From positions 1-64,000 of the forward strand of contig CATLJY010000019.1 in the NCBI GenBank assembly GCA_949987705.1: a DNA stretch of 64,000 bases, given 5' to 3'. The position numbers and the translations under genes were made by a program. The notes beneath the pieces are model-generated. The model saw nothing but the letters and a program-made list of their open reading frames with translations, was not told where the DNA came from and searched no databases. Position 1 is the first letter of the stretch. Each line of letters opens with the position of its first letter. Shown here piece after piece: positions 13,328-23,357 of the stretch. The stretch comes from Thereva unica. Lineage: Eukaryota > Arthropoda > Insecta > Diptera > Therevidae.

Positions 13328-14297
13328 AGGGATTAGGGAGCTCATGATGCCCATGGAAGGGATCACAAAAATGATGGTGACCGAAAGGTATCATAAAACC
13401 CTCATAGGGAACGGAACGCTCCCCGAAGGGAGACCGGAAGACATATATATCTTCACGGACGGATCCATGATTGACGGCAGAGCAGGTGCGGGAGTCTTCT
13501 CGGAGGACTTAAATCTGACCTGCTCTCTGGCTTTGGGGAATTACACCTCAGTCTACCAGGCGGAAATGCTTGCTCTGCTGCACGCGCTGGATCACATAAG
13601 TGAGGGTCAGGTGCAGGGAAGAAGTATCCTTATAGCACTGGACAATCAGGCTGTGATTAAGCGCATGAACCAGACAGAGATTAATGCGTCTCTGGCGTTG
13701 GAATGTGTCCAAAAACTGAACAGGTGTGCGCAACAAAACAACGTGACGCTAGCTTGGGTTATAGGACATACAGGCATCGATGGGAACGAAAAGGCTGACA
13801 ACCTGGCAAAACAGGGGTCAACCTCGGAATTCTGGGGACCGGAGCCATACTCTGCCATTGGCAGAGGGTTGGTAAGGAACTACATCGAGAAATGGGTCGC
13901 TGAGGAACACCGGAGACGGTGGGACGCTATGACCACGTGTAGGCAGGCTAAGATGGTGCTTACGTTGCCGATTACCGCAGCCAGAAGAAGGATCCTGCAT
14001 ATGCAAAGGAGAACCCTCAGATGGTTGGTGGCACTGATTACAGGACACGGATGTTTCAGGTATCACCTAAAAAGAATGGGAATTCTGGAGGATGACACCT
14101 GTCGGATGTGCCTGGAGGAACCTGAGACGGCCACACACATAGTGTGTCACTGTCCGGCGGTGGCGAGGAAAAGGGCTGCCATAACTGGACTCCATTGGAT
14201 GGAGGACATGAGGCAGACTCCCTTCAATCAGCTGCTTGCGATAACTAGGGGAGTCGAAGTAAGGGAGCAATGGGACAACCCACTGCAACCCCAATAA
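13173..14297 (+). pseudogene. LINE ORF2, RNase H and C-terminal zinc motif
   Basis: The true coding part starts about 13214, after the frameshift, with MKTAAASAIRMRRGAAW. RNase H residues are visible: IFTDGSMIDGRAGAGVF, 'YQAEMLALLHAL', ALDNQAVI and 'WVIGHTGIDGNEKADNLAK', giving the D-E-D-(H)-D set. The end contains CRMCLEEPETATHIVCHC, the Cys-Cys-His-Cys motif common at ORF2 ends in R1 and I relatives. An RNase H domain argues for an I- or LOA-like lineage rather than plain R1. No stop interrupts this part. Apart from the one frameshift the copy looks young. Confidence 0.85.
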
Positions 14298-14417
14298 GAT
14301 GACTCTAGGCAGAGGGACGAAAAGGGACCCGCAAATAGTGGTCTGATTCGGTATCCCTCGAAAATCTATATATATATATAAGTACCAATAAAAATTGCAT
14401 GCAAAACACATAAACAG

Positions 14418-15008
14418 TCATGAGACAACAAATAGCCTCCTTTTAAGCAGGTTTATGTTAGTGTTCACGCTAAAAACATTAATATTTTTATTTACATTAA
14501 TGAACATGCGATTAACAGGCTCAAATCGGCCATAATTGGTGTTAGAGGAGTTGATGTGTAAGAGCGGTGGTCCTCTCAGATTGTATCGGCTCTCTCTAAA
14601 CGACGCACGGCGCCTTAGAGAACCTGAGTCGACACGTCCATTAAGAAGCTGGTGGACGAAAACAACATCGGCCACCTCACGACGCTTGTGGAGAGTGTTT
14701 AAGTTGAGTAACTTAAGTCGGTATTCATATGGTGGAAGAATTAAAGGGTCTTCCCAAGGAAGGTGATTCAATGCGAATCGAACGAACCTACGTTGAACCG
14801 ACTCAATTTTTCCAACATGCGAAGAATAGTAAGGAGACCAAACCTGGGACGCATATTCAAGTAAAGGTCTGATAAGGGAGATGTAGAGGTGTTTAGTGAT
14901 CAGGGTGCTATTAAATTCTTTGGACCACCTTTTAATAAAACCCAAGACTAAGCTGCTCTTGGTAGAAATATAGTTGATATGAGAAGCAAAGTCCAGCTTG
15001 ATCAGCAT
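14418..15008 (-). pseudogene. J1 ORF2 C-terminal domain
   Basis: The frame runs to TGA at 14418 and reads KLDFASHINYISTKSSLVLG, then 'LYISLIRPLLEYASQVWSPY', 'IESVQRRFVRFAL' and an Arg-rich end, the thumb and C-terminal region of jockey-type ORF2. Its first residues are joined to the catalytic YAD of the RT by an internal deletion, so the normal segment between (about 80-100 residues in relatives) is missing. The apparent ATG is an artefact of that junction. Confidence 0.82.
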
Positions 15009-15717
15009 AAATCAGGATTCTGCAGTGTCTTAGCAGGGTAACAATATCATCAATAGAAAGAATAAAGAGGATAGGGCCAAGATGACTGCCTTGAGGGACA
15101 CCGGATGACGCCTCAATGGTGGCGGATTTGGATCCACGGAAAAGGACTTGGTAGGTCCTGTCAGCTAAATAGGACTGGAACCATAATAAAAGGGCTTCAG
15201 GGAAACCTAACTTTTTTAGTTTGAAAAGTATAATGGAGTGGGAAAGCTTGTCAAATGCCTTACTGAAATCAGTGTAAACACAATCAGTTTGGCAACCGGA
15301 AACGAAGCCTTCAACAGCATGGGAAGTGAATTCAAGGAGATTGGTGGTAATGGAACGAGCTGGAAGGAAACCATGTTGGTTTGTAGAAATAAGTTTTTTG
15401 CAGATGGGCACGATTGCAGAATAAATGATTGATTCAAAAAGCTTCGGTATGACAGACAGCTTGGCAACTGGTCTGTAGTTCGATATTTCGTTCTTGCTAC
15501 CACTTTTGTGAATAGGAATTATGAACGAATCCTTCCAAAGAGTAGGGAAGTACCCTTTATCCAGGAACTTTTGAAAAAGGGTTTTCAGTGGAGACTGGAG
15601 AACCTCCACACAGGATTTAAGGACAGCAGGAGGGATACCGTCAGGGCCGGAAGTGAAATCGTATGGGAGTTCATCAATATGTTTCATGATATCGTCAATG
15701 GAGATTGAGAGAGACAA
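14932..15717 (-). pseudogene. J1 ORF2 reverse transcriptase core
   Basis: Marks in order: TSGPDGIPPAVLKSC, 'FIIPIHKSGSKNEISNYRPV', 'QHGFLPARSITTNL', VYTDFSKAFDKLSH, SSGVPQGSHLGPILFIL and ILIYAD. The second catalytic Asp is lost because the sequence jumps after YAD, near 15010, into the C-terminal region in another frame. The remaining ~70 codons of this frame (to 14932) are out of frame and meaningless. Upstream, one frameshift separates it from the linker. Confidence 0.85.
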
Positions 15718-15732
15718 ACTAGTAGCCTAGAG

Positions 15733-16109
15733 TTATGTGATGAAAATTATTGTCATTTGGCTGAAAATTAGAAGAGGTGAAAGATTGATGAAAGAATGAA
15801 GCAAACATGTTGCAAATCGAGGAAGACTCACTCTTGACCAGTTAGTGTGCTGCATAGTTTTTGGGTAGTTATCAGTTTTTTTCTTGGAATTGACAAATTT
15901 GAAGAAGTTTCTAGGATCAGTATAAACCTGGTCCCTCATGCTGCTGAGATATTCGGCATACAGAGCAGAAGAGAGTAAACGAAATCTGTTATAGAAATCA
16001 GTAAATGTAATAAGACTCGGAGAGTCCTTTCTCTTTAAATAGGTCTTCCAGAGTCTATTTTTCTGATTCCTGCTTCATATGCTTCAGCTCATTATTATAC
16101 CAAAGTGGA
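15733..16109 (-). pseudogene. J1 ORF2 linker between endonuclease and RT
   Basis: The minus frame contains DQVYTDPRNFFKFVNSKKK, the 'P..FWKFV..K' type segment of jockey linkers. Reading across the Gypsy insertion site gives 'PLWYNNELKHMKQE', the expected 'P.W.N.EL' stretch. It is frameshifted against the RT core near 15720 and again in the 15940-16080 interval. Confidence 0.7.
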
Positions 16110-16414
16110 TGTAGAGAGCCTTTCTGAAAGTCTCTTACTAAAAGCTGCTCGCTAAAGGAATAGGTTAGGGAAGAATATAAACCTCACCAGTAAATGATAA
16201 ATGATGATTTATTTAAATACGATCGGTCGATCCTTAAGGATGATGGCGGATCTTATATTCAGTTGTCCGTCCGCGTCGGTGGTCCGGTAGCGAGAGAGAG
16301 AAATGCCAAGGCCTTGCTTCCTAGAAGACCTGTCTTCCGGGCTGAACATAGTCACGTTCCATATAGGCGAATGCATCTTCGACTTCGTAAAGGCGTATGC
16401 GCATGGTCGCAACA
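16110..16414 (-). repeat. 3' LTR of the deleted Gypsy element
   Basis: Plus-strand TGTAGAGAGCCTTTC... to ...GGTCGCAACA, 305 bp, matching 17355-17659 by eye. Frames inside it (including the shared ~74-residue one) are LTR sequence, not genes. Confidence 0.9.
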
Positions 16415-17140
16415 GCACTCCCCCTCCATTTGAAGTCTTCGTCCTTCTTAGAAAGTTGTTTCTCTTTCTTTTTATTACCCTCTTTCAGTAAATCGTACAG
16501 GGGGGAAGCCATTTTTGCGAAGCGTGGTAGGAAACGATTATAAAAATTGACCATTCCCAGAAATCGTTGAAGATTTTTAATACTTGTAGGTGTTGGGAAT
16601 TCCTTAATAACCGCAACTCGGTCTTCTGAGGGACATATGCCTTTGGACGAAATTCTGTGCCCTAGGAAGTCGATGTCTTTTACACCGAAAATGCATTTGT
16701 TAGGGTTGACTGTGATTCCAAAGTTTTGCAAACGAGTGAACAGTATTTGTAAATGTTGTTTATGTTCTTCAACTGTATTGCTTCCCACCAAGATATCATC
16801 AACGTAAGCGAAAGTGAAATCTAAGCCATTTAAAACTTCATTTATAAATCTTTGAAATGTTTGGGCAGCGTTTTTTAGTCCAAAAGGCATGCGGGTGAAT
16901 TCGTAGAGGCCAAATGGTGTTATCACTGCTGTCTTGAATATATCCTCTTCAGCCACGGGAATTTGATTATATGCCCTCACTAAATCAATTTTTGAAAAAA
17001 ACTGACATCCTTGCAAATTTATGTTGCAGTCTTGTATATTCGGCAGTGGATATCTATCAAAAATTGTCACTGAATTAAGCAGGCGATAATCTCCGCAAGG
17101 TCTCCAGTCGTTTTGATCTTTTTTCTTTGGATTTTTTTTT
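16415..17140 (-). pseudogene. Gypsy RT fragment fused to the LTR
   Basis: The frame is open from about 17140 and reads DWRPCGDYRLLNSVTIFDRY, 'FSKIDLVRAYNQIPV', 'TPFGLYEFTRMPFGL', FAYVDDILVGS (catalytic YVDD) and 'NFYNRFLPRFAKMASPL'. It ends within the RT/RNase H connection and continues into LTR sequence. The wording 'DLVRAYNQIPVAEEDIFKTA' is what I expect in the CsRn1/Kabuki lineage. There are no stops inside, but gag and all downstream domains are deleted. Confidence 0.85.
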
Positions 17141-17339
17141 TTATTAATTTCTGCACTTACTGTTCGCTATCCACTTGGATTTATCGTATTTTAGATATTT
17201 TGTTGAAGTCCTTTTAAAACTGTTTTTAACTATTGAATTGTACTGATGAAAGTATTTGTTTTCTTCACTGATTGGACAATCAAATTTTAACTTAGGATAA
17301 CTAAAACTGAAATTGTAAAATTGTGTCCATGTGTCCTGT

Positions 17340-17353
17340 TGTCGGGGTCACCA
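17340..17353 (-). other. Primer-binding site, tRNA-Trp type
   Basis: One base inside the right LTR, the minus strand reads TGGTGACCCCGACA, complementary to the 3' end of insect tRNA-Trp (...TGTCGGGGTCA plus CCA, from memory). CsRn1-type Gypsy elements are known to prime from tRNA-Trp. Confidence 0.75.
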
Positions 17354-17354
17354 T

Positions 17355-17659
17355 TGTAGAGAGCCTTTCTGAAAGTCTCTTACTAAAAGCTGCTCGCTAA
17401 AGGAATAGGTTAGGGAAGAATATAAACCTCACCAGTAAATGATAAATGATGATTTATTTAAATACGATCGGTCGATCCTTAAGGATGATGGCGGATCTTA
17501 TATTCAGTTGTCCGTCCGCGTCGGTGGTCCGGTAGCGAGAGAGAGAAATGCCAAGGCCTTGCTTCCTAGAAGACCTGTCTTCCGGGCTGAACATAGTCAC
17601 GTTCCATATAGGCGAATGCATCTTCGACTTCGTAAAGGCGTATGCGCATGGTCGCAACA
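17355..17659 (-). repeat. 5' LTR of the deleted Gypsy element
   Basis: Same 305 bp as 16110-16414; adjoins the primer-binding site and is therefore the 5' LTR on the minus strand. Confidence 0.9.
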
Positions 17660-18371
17660 GTGGAGTAGAACTGCGCAACTTTTGGGGTTCAAAAGGTACA
17701 CATGAAGCAATAGCTTCATATAGTACGGCATAAAACCGTGCCACATCGACATCCAACTCATTTGCGGAAAGTAAGCTGTTGAAATCAGTCAAGGCAAGCT
17801 TAGATGAGAGTTCATTAAAGTTGGCCTTCTTAAAGTTGAAGGAATGGGTTACCGCCTCCGGACAAGGATTGTTCCTTGAGTTCAAGCAGTAATTGATCGA
17901 GAGAGGAGGGTGGTAATTGTCAACGGACGTCATGACTATTGGACTGGGTTCAACAATCATGTTTCCTGAGTCAGTAAAGAATACAAGATCCAACTGCCTC
18001 CCTAACATATTAGTCACACCACTCATTTGATTAAGGCCAAGTGAGAATAAGGAGTTGAGAAAACAGGATTCCTTAGAATTAAAATTGCCTTCGGGGAGGT
18101 AGTTATCGTCAGCTTCGTCAAATACCCACTGAATATTGGGAAAATTGAAGTCACCAAGAAGAAGTAATTCATCACCAGTGTTCATCATATTCAGGCTATA
18201 ATCAACACAGGAGATGAGAATATCATAGAGGTTTATACCTCCATCGTCAAGTGTGCTTATCATATCTGGTGGGATATAGCAGCACAACAGGAAGAGATTT
18301 GATTTTGAAAAAGAGATCTTGAGAGCGACAAGCTCAATGTCCAAAAGGTTAGAGAAACTAGGAAGCGAATT
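17660..18371 (-). pseudogene. J1 ORF2 endonuclease, middle and C-terminal part
   Basis: The minus frame reads LPSFSNLLDIELVALKISFS, LFLLCCYIPP, 'LLLLGDFNFPNIQW' (endonuclease D-x-N motif), GRQLDLVFFTD and 'PLSINYCL'. It then passes into the linker PFEPQKLRSST and meets the Gypsy element. The expected SDH motif is replaced by DNYHPPLS, so the catalytic His context is altered. Its N-terminal continuation is at 21329-21590, beyond J2. Confidence 0.82.
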
Positions 18372-18506
18372 TTTTTTTTTTTTTTTTTTTATGTGGCAGT
18401 GCTAAGCTCAGGAATCACCCTTTGTACTACTAGTCCGTCATGTCATTTGTCACGTCATGGTGCAATGTCTAGCAGTAAGCTTAGTACGGGGAGGGGGTTG
18501 GAGGGG

Positions 18507-20051
18507 TTATAAAGGAACGGGAGGGAATTGAAGAAGGTGGTGATGAACCCTGCGTTTGAACTCTTGGATGTTGTAGGAGCTCGGAAATACTGACTGCGAG
18601 AGATTATTCCACAGCCGAGTTGTTCTATTAACAAACGAATTCATATCTTGTTGAGTGCGTGAAAGGGGGAGTTGCAGGTGGAGGGAATGAGACGAGTGGG
18701 CTAATCTGGTGTTGCGGGTATAAGATTGCCGTGGAGGCAGGAGAGCGTTTAACTCGGAGGAACAGTCGCTATGATAGTAGCGATAAAATTTTGTCAGTGC
18801 TGCTACATTCCTACGGTGGCTGAGGGGTTCGATGGTGGAGCAAGCGGTATCGTCATCAATTAATTTAAGGGCCTTTTTTTGGACCTTATCTAACCATGCC
18901 AAAGTGGTTATTGGAGCGCCGCCCCAAACGAGGGAGTTGTATTCGAGAAGAGGCCGAATGTAGGATTTATAAATAACAGCACGGGCCGATGGCTGAAGGA
19001 GGAACTTACACCTCTTAAGAAATCCCAAGCACTGAGATCCTTGTTTGGCGATTTGGAATATGTGGTCATTCCATCGCAAGTCTTTGGCTAATGTCACGCC
19101 TAAGATGTGTAAGGATGGTTCGGCTAATAGTTGAACGTCATTCACTTTCAAGGGTGGAGGGGTGTTGAACTTCTTTTTAGAGATAAGACAGTACTTGGTT
19201 TTAGCGGGGTTGAATTCAACACGATTCTTCTTTCCCCACTCTAGAATGAGTACAATGTCGTTATTAATAGAGTTGGACATACGTTCGCGATCATCAAGAC
19301 AGGATCTGGCATGAGTCTGCCTTGTATCGAAGCTGTACGAGTACCGTAAAGTACCGTCGTCAGCGAAGCTGAGAAGTGGGTTGGAGGGGATTGAAAGAAG
19401 GTCATTTATAAAGATAAGGAATAGGGCCGGTGATAAGATTGACCCCTGGGGGACCCCCGCCGAGATCGGGTGGGATGCGGATTTGACGCCATCCAATACT
19501 ACTTTGATTGAACGGCCGAAAAGGAAATTCTTGATCCACTTCTGCAGAAGTGAGTCGACTCCAATAGCTTTGAGTTTGGCTAACAGGGCTGTGTGCCAAA
19601 CTCTATCGAAAGCCTTGGAGATATCTAGAGCAACCAGACTAGACTCGCCGGATCCATGCAGACTACGGCTGAGGTGTTCTGTAAGACAGACTAAAAGATC
19701 GCCAGTGGATCTTTTCTGGCGGAAGCCATATTGTCTGTCGTTTATGAGTAGGTTGGATTCTAGATATCCCATAAGCTTTTTGTTGATTATCGTCTCCATG
19801 GTTTTGGAGAGAATAGAAGTAATTGCTATTGGGCGGTAGTTTAAGGGGTCGCTGGCTTCACCTTTTTTCGGAATTGGCTGAACATGGGCAAGTTTCCAAG
19901 AGTCTGGGTAAACTCCGGAGGAGTATGATAGGGCAAAAAGTTTGCGCAGAGGTTTAGCCAAAGGTGACGCGCATTGTTTTAAGACGATAGGGGGTATATT
20001 ATCGGGTCCAGTGGATTTGTTGACATCGAGCTCCTTGAGGCACCTGTACAC
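18507..20051 (-). pseudogene. J2 ORF2 reverse transcriptase and C-terminus
   Basis: 514 codons: KSTGPDNIPPIVLKQC, 'PLNYRPIAITSILSKTMETI', 'QYGFRQKRSTGDLL', VALDISKAFDRVWH, 'AGVPQGSILSPALFLIFIND' and LLSFADDGTLRYS (catalytic FADD). The C-terminal region contains 'YIRPLLEYNSLVWGG' and the tail 'TTRLWNNLSQSVFPSSYNIQ', usual in CR1/jockey-group LINEs. There is no internal stop. A frameshift near 20045 separates it from the endonuclease frame, so the protein cannot be made in one piece. The exact LINE clade is not determined. Confidence 0.87.
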
Positions 20052-21325
20052 CTCGCGAGTCCTGAAGAAAACCCATTAAGTGAGCATTGTGCTCGAGAAC
20101 TGGGGGTAGCGCATCAGTTTCGGGTAGGGAAGAATTTGAAGCAAACAGAGATGCTAATAAATCGGCCTTGGCTTTTCTGTCTGTTATCACCTTCTTATCG
20201 TGAATGAATGAAGGAGTTGTAGATGCAGTAAAATTCTTCTTTATGGAACTTACCAAGGACCAGAAGTTTTTGCTACCAGAGGTTGCATTTAGGAGTTTAC
20301 TTCTCAATTTGTTGTCAAATAAGGTTTTGACTTTTTTGATGGCGGTTTTACAAGAATTTCTTTGTTGTATGTATTCTAAACGGAGCGATTCACTAGGGGA
20401 GCTCTTGTAAGCTCGAAAGGCGGCTTCTTTATTTCTGATTGCATGCACACACTCCTGATTAAACCATCTGTTCGGTCTAGCCTTCACAGATTTAGTAGAA
20501 TGAGGAATGTACAAATGCATTCCTGCCTGTATGATTCTAGTGATACGGATAGTGGCAGAGTTGACGTTTTTGGTTCGGAAACACTGATTCCAGTCAGTAG
20601 CTTGGAAAAAATTAATTAGCCCCAGCCAATTGGCCTTCCCATAATGCCATACAGTTCTCCTAACTGGTTTGGGAGGGGTGAGAAATTCGAATGGGAAGCT
20701 AGCGCTAATTAAGCAGTGGTCCGAATTGCCGAGAGGTGAATCAACTTCGACGGAGTATCGCTCTGGATGGGAAGTGAGAAAAAGATCAAGGAGATAGTTT
20801 CCTTGACCGGCAACATCAGGGACTCTCGTGGGAAGATCCACAATTTGATGTAAATTATTGGTGTCTGCAAAGAGCTCGACGTCCTTGCCAGAAACACTGG
20901 TGCCATTTGAGTAAGTCAGCCAATTTGCGTTATGAACATTGAAATCACCCGCAACGATAATTTCACACTCAGGATTGGACGACAAAAATCCCGAGATTTG
21001 TCCGGAAATAGTATCAAATGATGAAATGGAGGCTTCGTTACTTATGTTAGGACTTCTGTATAGGAAGCAGAAGAATATGACGTGGCTTTTGAAAATGATT
21101 TTAATCCAAAGATAATTAAAATCTGAAGTCGTGCTTGAAAATATTTTACAATAAGCCACGTCATCCCTAACATAGATGGCAGTACCCCTATGGGGGGAGA
21201 GATTGTGCACTAAAGTGTACCCCGACACCTGGTAATAACCTAAGTCATTATCGGGTGATATTTGGGTTTCACTCAGTGCGAAGATTGGGGGTTTATAATT
21301 AGATAAGTGGCACTCAACATTGGGT
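19999..21325 (-). pseudogene. J2 ORF2 endonuclease and linker
   Basis: Reading starts within the endonuclease at about 21325 (HLSNYKPPIFALSETQIS), continues through YTLVHNLSPHRGTAIYVRDD, 'FFCFLYRSPN', IIVAGDFNVHNANW, 'LLDLFLTSHPERY' and SPLGNSDHCLISA, so the metal-binding and SDH catalytic motifs are intact. The linker contains 'RTVWHYGKANWLGLINFF' and 'WFNQECVHAIRNKEAAFRAY'. The last ~30 codons below 20050 are out of frame. The annotated-looking ATG at 21228 is internal. Confidence 0.85.
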
Positions 21326-21328
21326 TAC

Positions 21329-21590
21329 AATTAAGGTGGCTGCGGCATGCAAGAAGTACGCCACCCCCGCGAGCTTCCGAGTCAGTGTGACGGTCCCTCC
21401 GAAAGACTTGGTAGGAGGAATCGAAGAGTTCAGCATTAAGAATGCCTTCGTGAAGCCAGGTTTCCGTGAACGCTATGACATCGAACCCACTAGCCATCGA
21501 TGCCTGAAGGATGTCGTTAGTTTTTGATCTTGTCCCCCTTACGTTTTGGTAGTAGAGGGAAAGGGTCTCAAGTTTTTTGGCATCCTTGGT
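21329..21590 (-). pseudogene. J1 ORF2 endonuclease N-terminus
   Basis: The minus frame reads YYQNVRGTRSKTNDILQASM, GFDVIAFTETWLHEG (catalytic E of the TETW motif), 'SSYQVFRRDR' and GGGVLLACRSHLN. It then meets J2, and the next in-frame residues of J1 are found at 18371. Residues beyond 21328 in this frame belong to J2 read out of frame. The coding region overlaps the end of ORF1 in another frame. Confidence 0.8.
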
Positions 21591-21895
21591 GTTCTCGGAA
21601 TGGAAACGTTTGAGTGATGTGCTCTAGTACGGGTACGGGGAACAAAGAGCTTGGTAAGGGCACCAGCAGGCCAGAAACCAGGATCTAAAAGAGTCTCGGC
21701 AATAACGGGCGGTGCAGACAAAACGAAAGAAGCAACAGGCTTGGAAGCCTTGCTGACTTTTCTAAATGAAACAGTTCCAGGGTCTATAGATTTCTTCCTT
21801 AAATATTCACAGACAGACTCCGTCGTAGTTTCAGGAGAGAATCGTGATACAAAGATATCTAAAGGTCTCGGAATCGTAATAAGAGGTTGGCCACT
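21539..21895 (-). pseudogene. J1 ORF1 (gag-like) C-terminus
   Basis: The minus frame ends at the stop 21539 and reads LDIFVSRFSPETTTESVCEY, 'DPGTVSFRKVSKA', SFVLSAPPVIAETLLDPGFW and 'PAGALTKLFVP'. This 'DIFVSR..P.T....V..YL' and 'LLDP..WP.G....F' layout is the C-terminal domain of ORF1 proteins of many arthropod LINEs, which bind element RNA. At 21896 a MITE interrupts it; after the MITE the frame resumes for about 12 codons (NPFNYNNSGQPLITI across the junction) before an upstream stop near 22185. Confidence 0.72.
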
Positions 21896-21898
21896 ATT

Positions 21899-22149
21899 GG
21901 GGCCTATTCTGTCGCTAAAATTTTATCATTATATGTTATGAAAAATCAAAGGAGATCAAAGTAGTGGGAAACAATTTCTAAAAGAGCGAATTTTTGACTG
22001 AAATTTTCATAAAATACCTGTACAATTGTAGGTATTTTATGAAAATGACAATCAAAAATTCGCTTTTTTAGAAATTTTTTATACTACTTTGATCTCATTT
22101 GATTTTTCATAACATAAAATGATAAAATTTTAGCGACAGAATAGGCCCC
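21899..22149. mobile_element. 251-bp palindromic MITE, PIF/Harbinger-like, copy 1
   Basis: Ends GGGGCCTATTCTGTCGCTAA and its complement, flanked by ATT on both sides (21896-21898, 22150-22152). Arms include AAAATTTTATCATT and GAGATCAAAGTAGT and almost meet at GTAGGTATTTTATGAAAATG. A 3-bp duplication with GGG-starting ends fits PIF/Harbinger. A second copy lies at 40200. Confidence 0.88.
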
Positions 22150-22189
22150 ATTATTATAATTAAAAGGATTATCTAAATATTTTTATTTC

Positions 22190-23354
22190 TTCCGGGAATT
22201 ATTCGGGCTAGCGAATTGTGCCCACCTTCACCTATGCCTGATATGGTTCGCCTCTCCCCGTGTCTTATATATATTTAATAGAAGTCCTTTCCTGTCACCT
22301 CTTGATTCAGAATCTAACTAATTTAATAGATACTTACGGGAACCTCAACATACAATCCAGTCATTGAAATCAAATCTAGTCACCAGTAAATCCAGCCAAC
22401 CTCTCCGCTCTGAGTGATGCGGGTCTTACTGCCACTCTCTGCCGACCATCATATCGTCCTTCAAACGCAGTCTTTACTTCAATAGGAACAGCTGGGGTCC
22501 TTCAGATGAACGCCTTTATCTCCCTCAAAACCGGTCCTTCAGACTTGTAACCAGTTCCTCGAATCACTTCTAAACACCCTGGACTAGGGATGCAATTGGT
22601 TCTCCAAAACCTTAGTCTTTCCACCAGCAACGTTTTATTTTGGCTTTAATTGAATATTTCTTTTGCCTTTAATTGGACACCACCAACTCTTTCCTCAAAA
22701 CCCAATTACTTTTTGGTTTTGCTTCTCGTTCAACCAAAATTAAAAAAAACTAATTGCTTGTTAGGGGGTTCTTCCAACCGGCTTTTTCTAAAAAAAAAAA
22801 AACTTCTGAACTGACTATGCCGATTTATACTAGACCTTATTTTATTTGGGATTTGGGGATAAACTCATTTTACGTATAAACGGTATGCCATACAAAATTG
22901 TGAGCTTTACCCACACAAACTTAATGGAATATGTATACAAAAACTGATTATTTTAAAATATTATGCAAACGTCAAAAATTAATTTTTGGATATGGAAAAT
23001 TCCTTTTAGATCGCCAGATTTTTAGGGAAAAGGGTTTTATATATACCATTTATTTCTAGTGAAATTGAAAAAATGCTCTTTTGTGTAGTTTTAAAATGTG
23101 CGGATTCAGTTTAAAATAGTGGTTGTTCATGGCATAATGCTCAGAGATTTATGCGGGGATGTAGACATGCCATCCTTTTATGTTATGCTTTTTTCAGGTC
23201 ATTAGTGCATTATAATTGAATAATCACACCGTTTTTTTTTTCTTGTGGTAAAGTGGTGACATTGTGACTAATCCGCATGCATGCCACGCCAATCTATCCA
23301 TCTCCCGCTCCTCCGCGCAAGGGTTTCGAATTTTAAATCTGCCACGGTCACCAC
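22190..23354. other. Non-coding stretch
   Basis: No supported gene, repeat unit or transposon end. Only short homopolymer runs are seen. Confidence 0.5.
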
Positions 23355-23357
23355 TTA

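Larger units (their letters stand above)
10672..14378 (+). mobile_element. R1/I-type LINE, 5'-truncated at ORF2, with a 14-bp target duplication
   Basis: TAAGTACCAATAAA stands at 10658-10671 and again at 14379-14392, flanking a unit that begins just before ORF2 and ends in a short (TA)n tail. This is the signature of target-primed reverse transcription with 5' truncation. The element carries an endonuclease, RT and RNase H in two frames. ORF1 is absent. It landed in the 3' untranslated region of J1, opposite in strand. Confidence 0.85.
16110..17659 (-). mobile_element. Internally deleted CsRn1-like Gypsy element, LTRs apparently identical
   Basis: Two 305-bp LTRs (TG...CA) flank only 940 bp. 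GTGGA is duplicated at 16105-16109 and 17660-17664. Orientation is minus: the primer site adjoins the right-hand LTR. The interior keeps a leader, then part of the RT, then runs straight into the 3' LTR. Gag, protease, RNase H and integrase are gone. I see no difference between the LTRs, so the insertion should be recent and must have used proteins from another copy. It lies inside J1. Confidence 0.88.
18372..21328 (-). mobile_element. LINE J2 with poly(A) tail, inserted in J1
   Basis: The 20-bp T run at 18371-18390 is the element's poly(A) tail on the minus strand. AATT occurs at both edges (18368-18371, 21329-21332), and removing the element restores the J1 frame (CACCTTAATTCGCTTCCT). It contains endonuclease and RT but is truncated in the first ~30 residues of the endonuclease. 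The conserved 3' end, TAGCACTGCCACAT plus poly(A), recurs in the copies at 28.1 and 28.4 kb. Confidence 0.85.

Noticed and set aside
16194..17705. Two near-identical ~80-codon plus-strand frames as a duplicated gene
   Set aside because: They lie inside the two Gypsy LTRs and are identical because the LTRs are.
21273..21497. A 74-codon endonuclease-like ORF taken as one protein
   Set aside because: It fuses the start of the J1 endonuclease with out-of-frame J2 sequence; the junction is the J2 insertion point at 21328.
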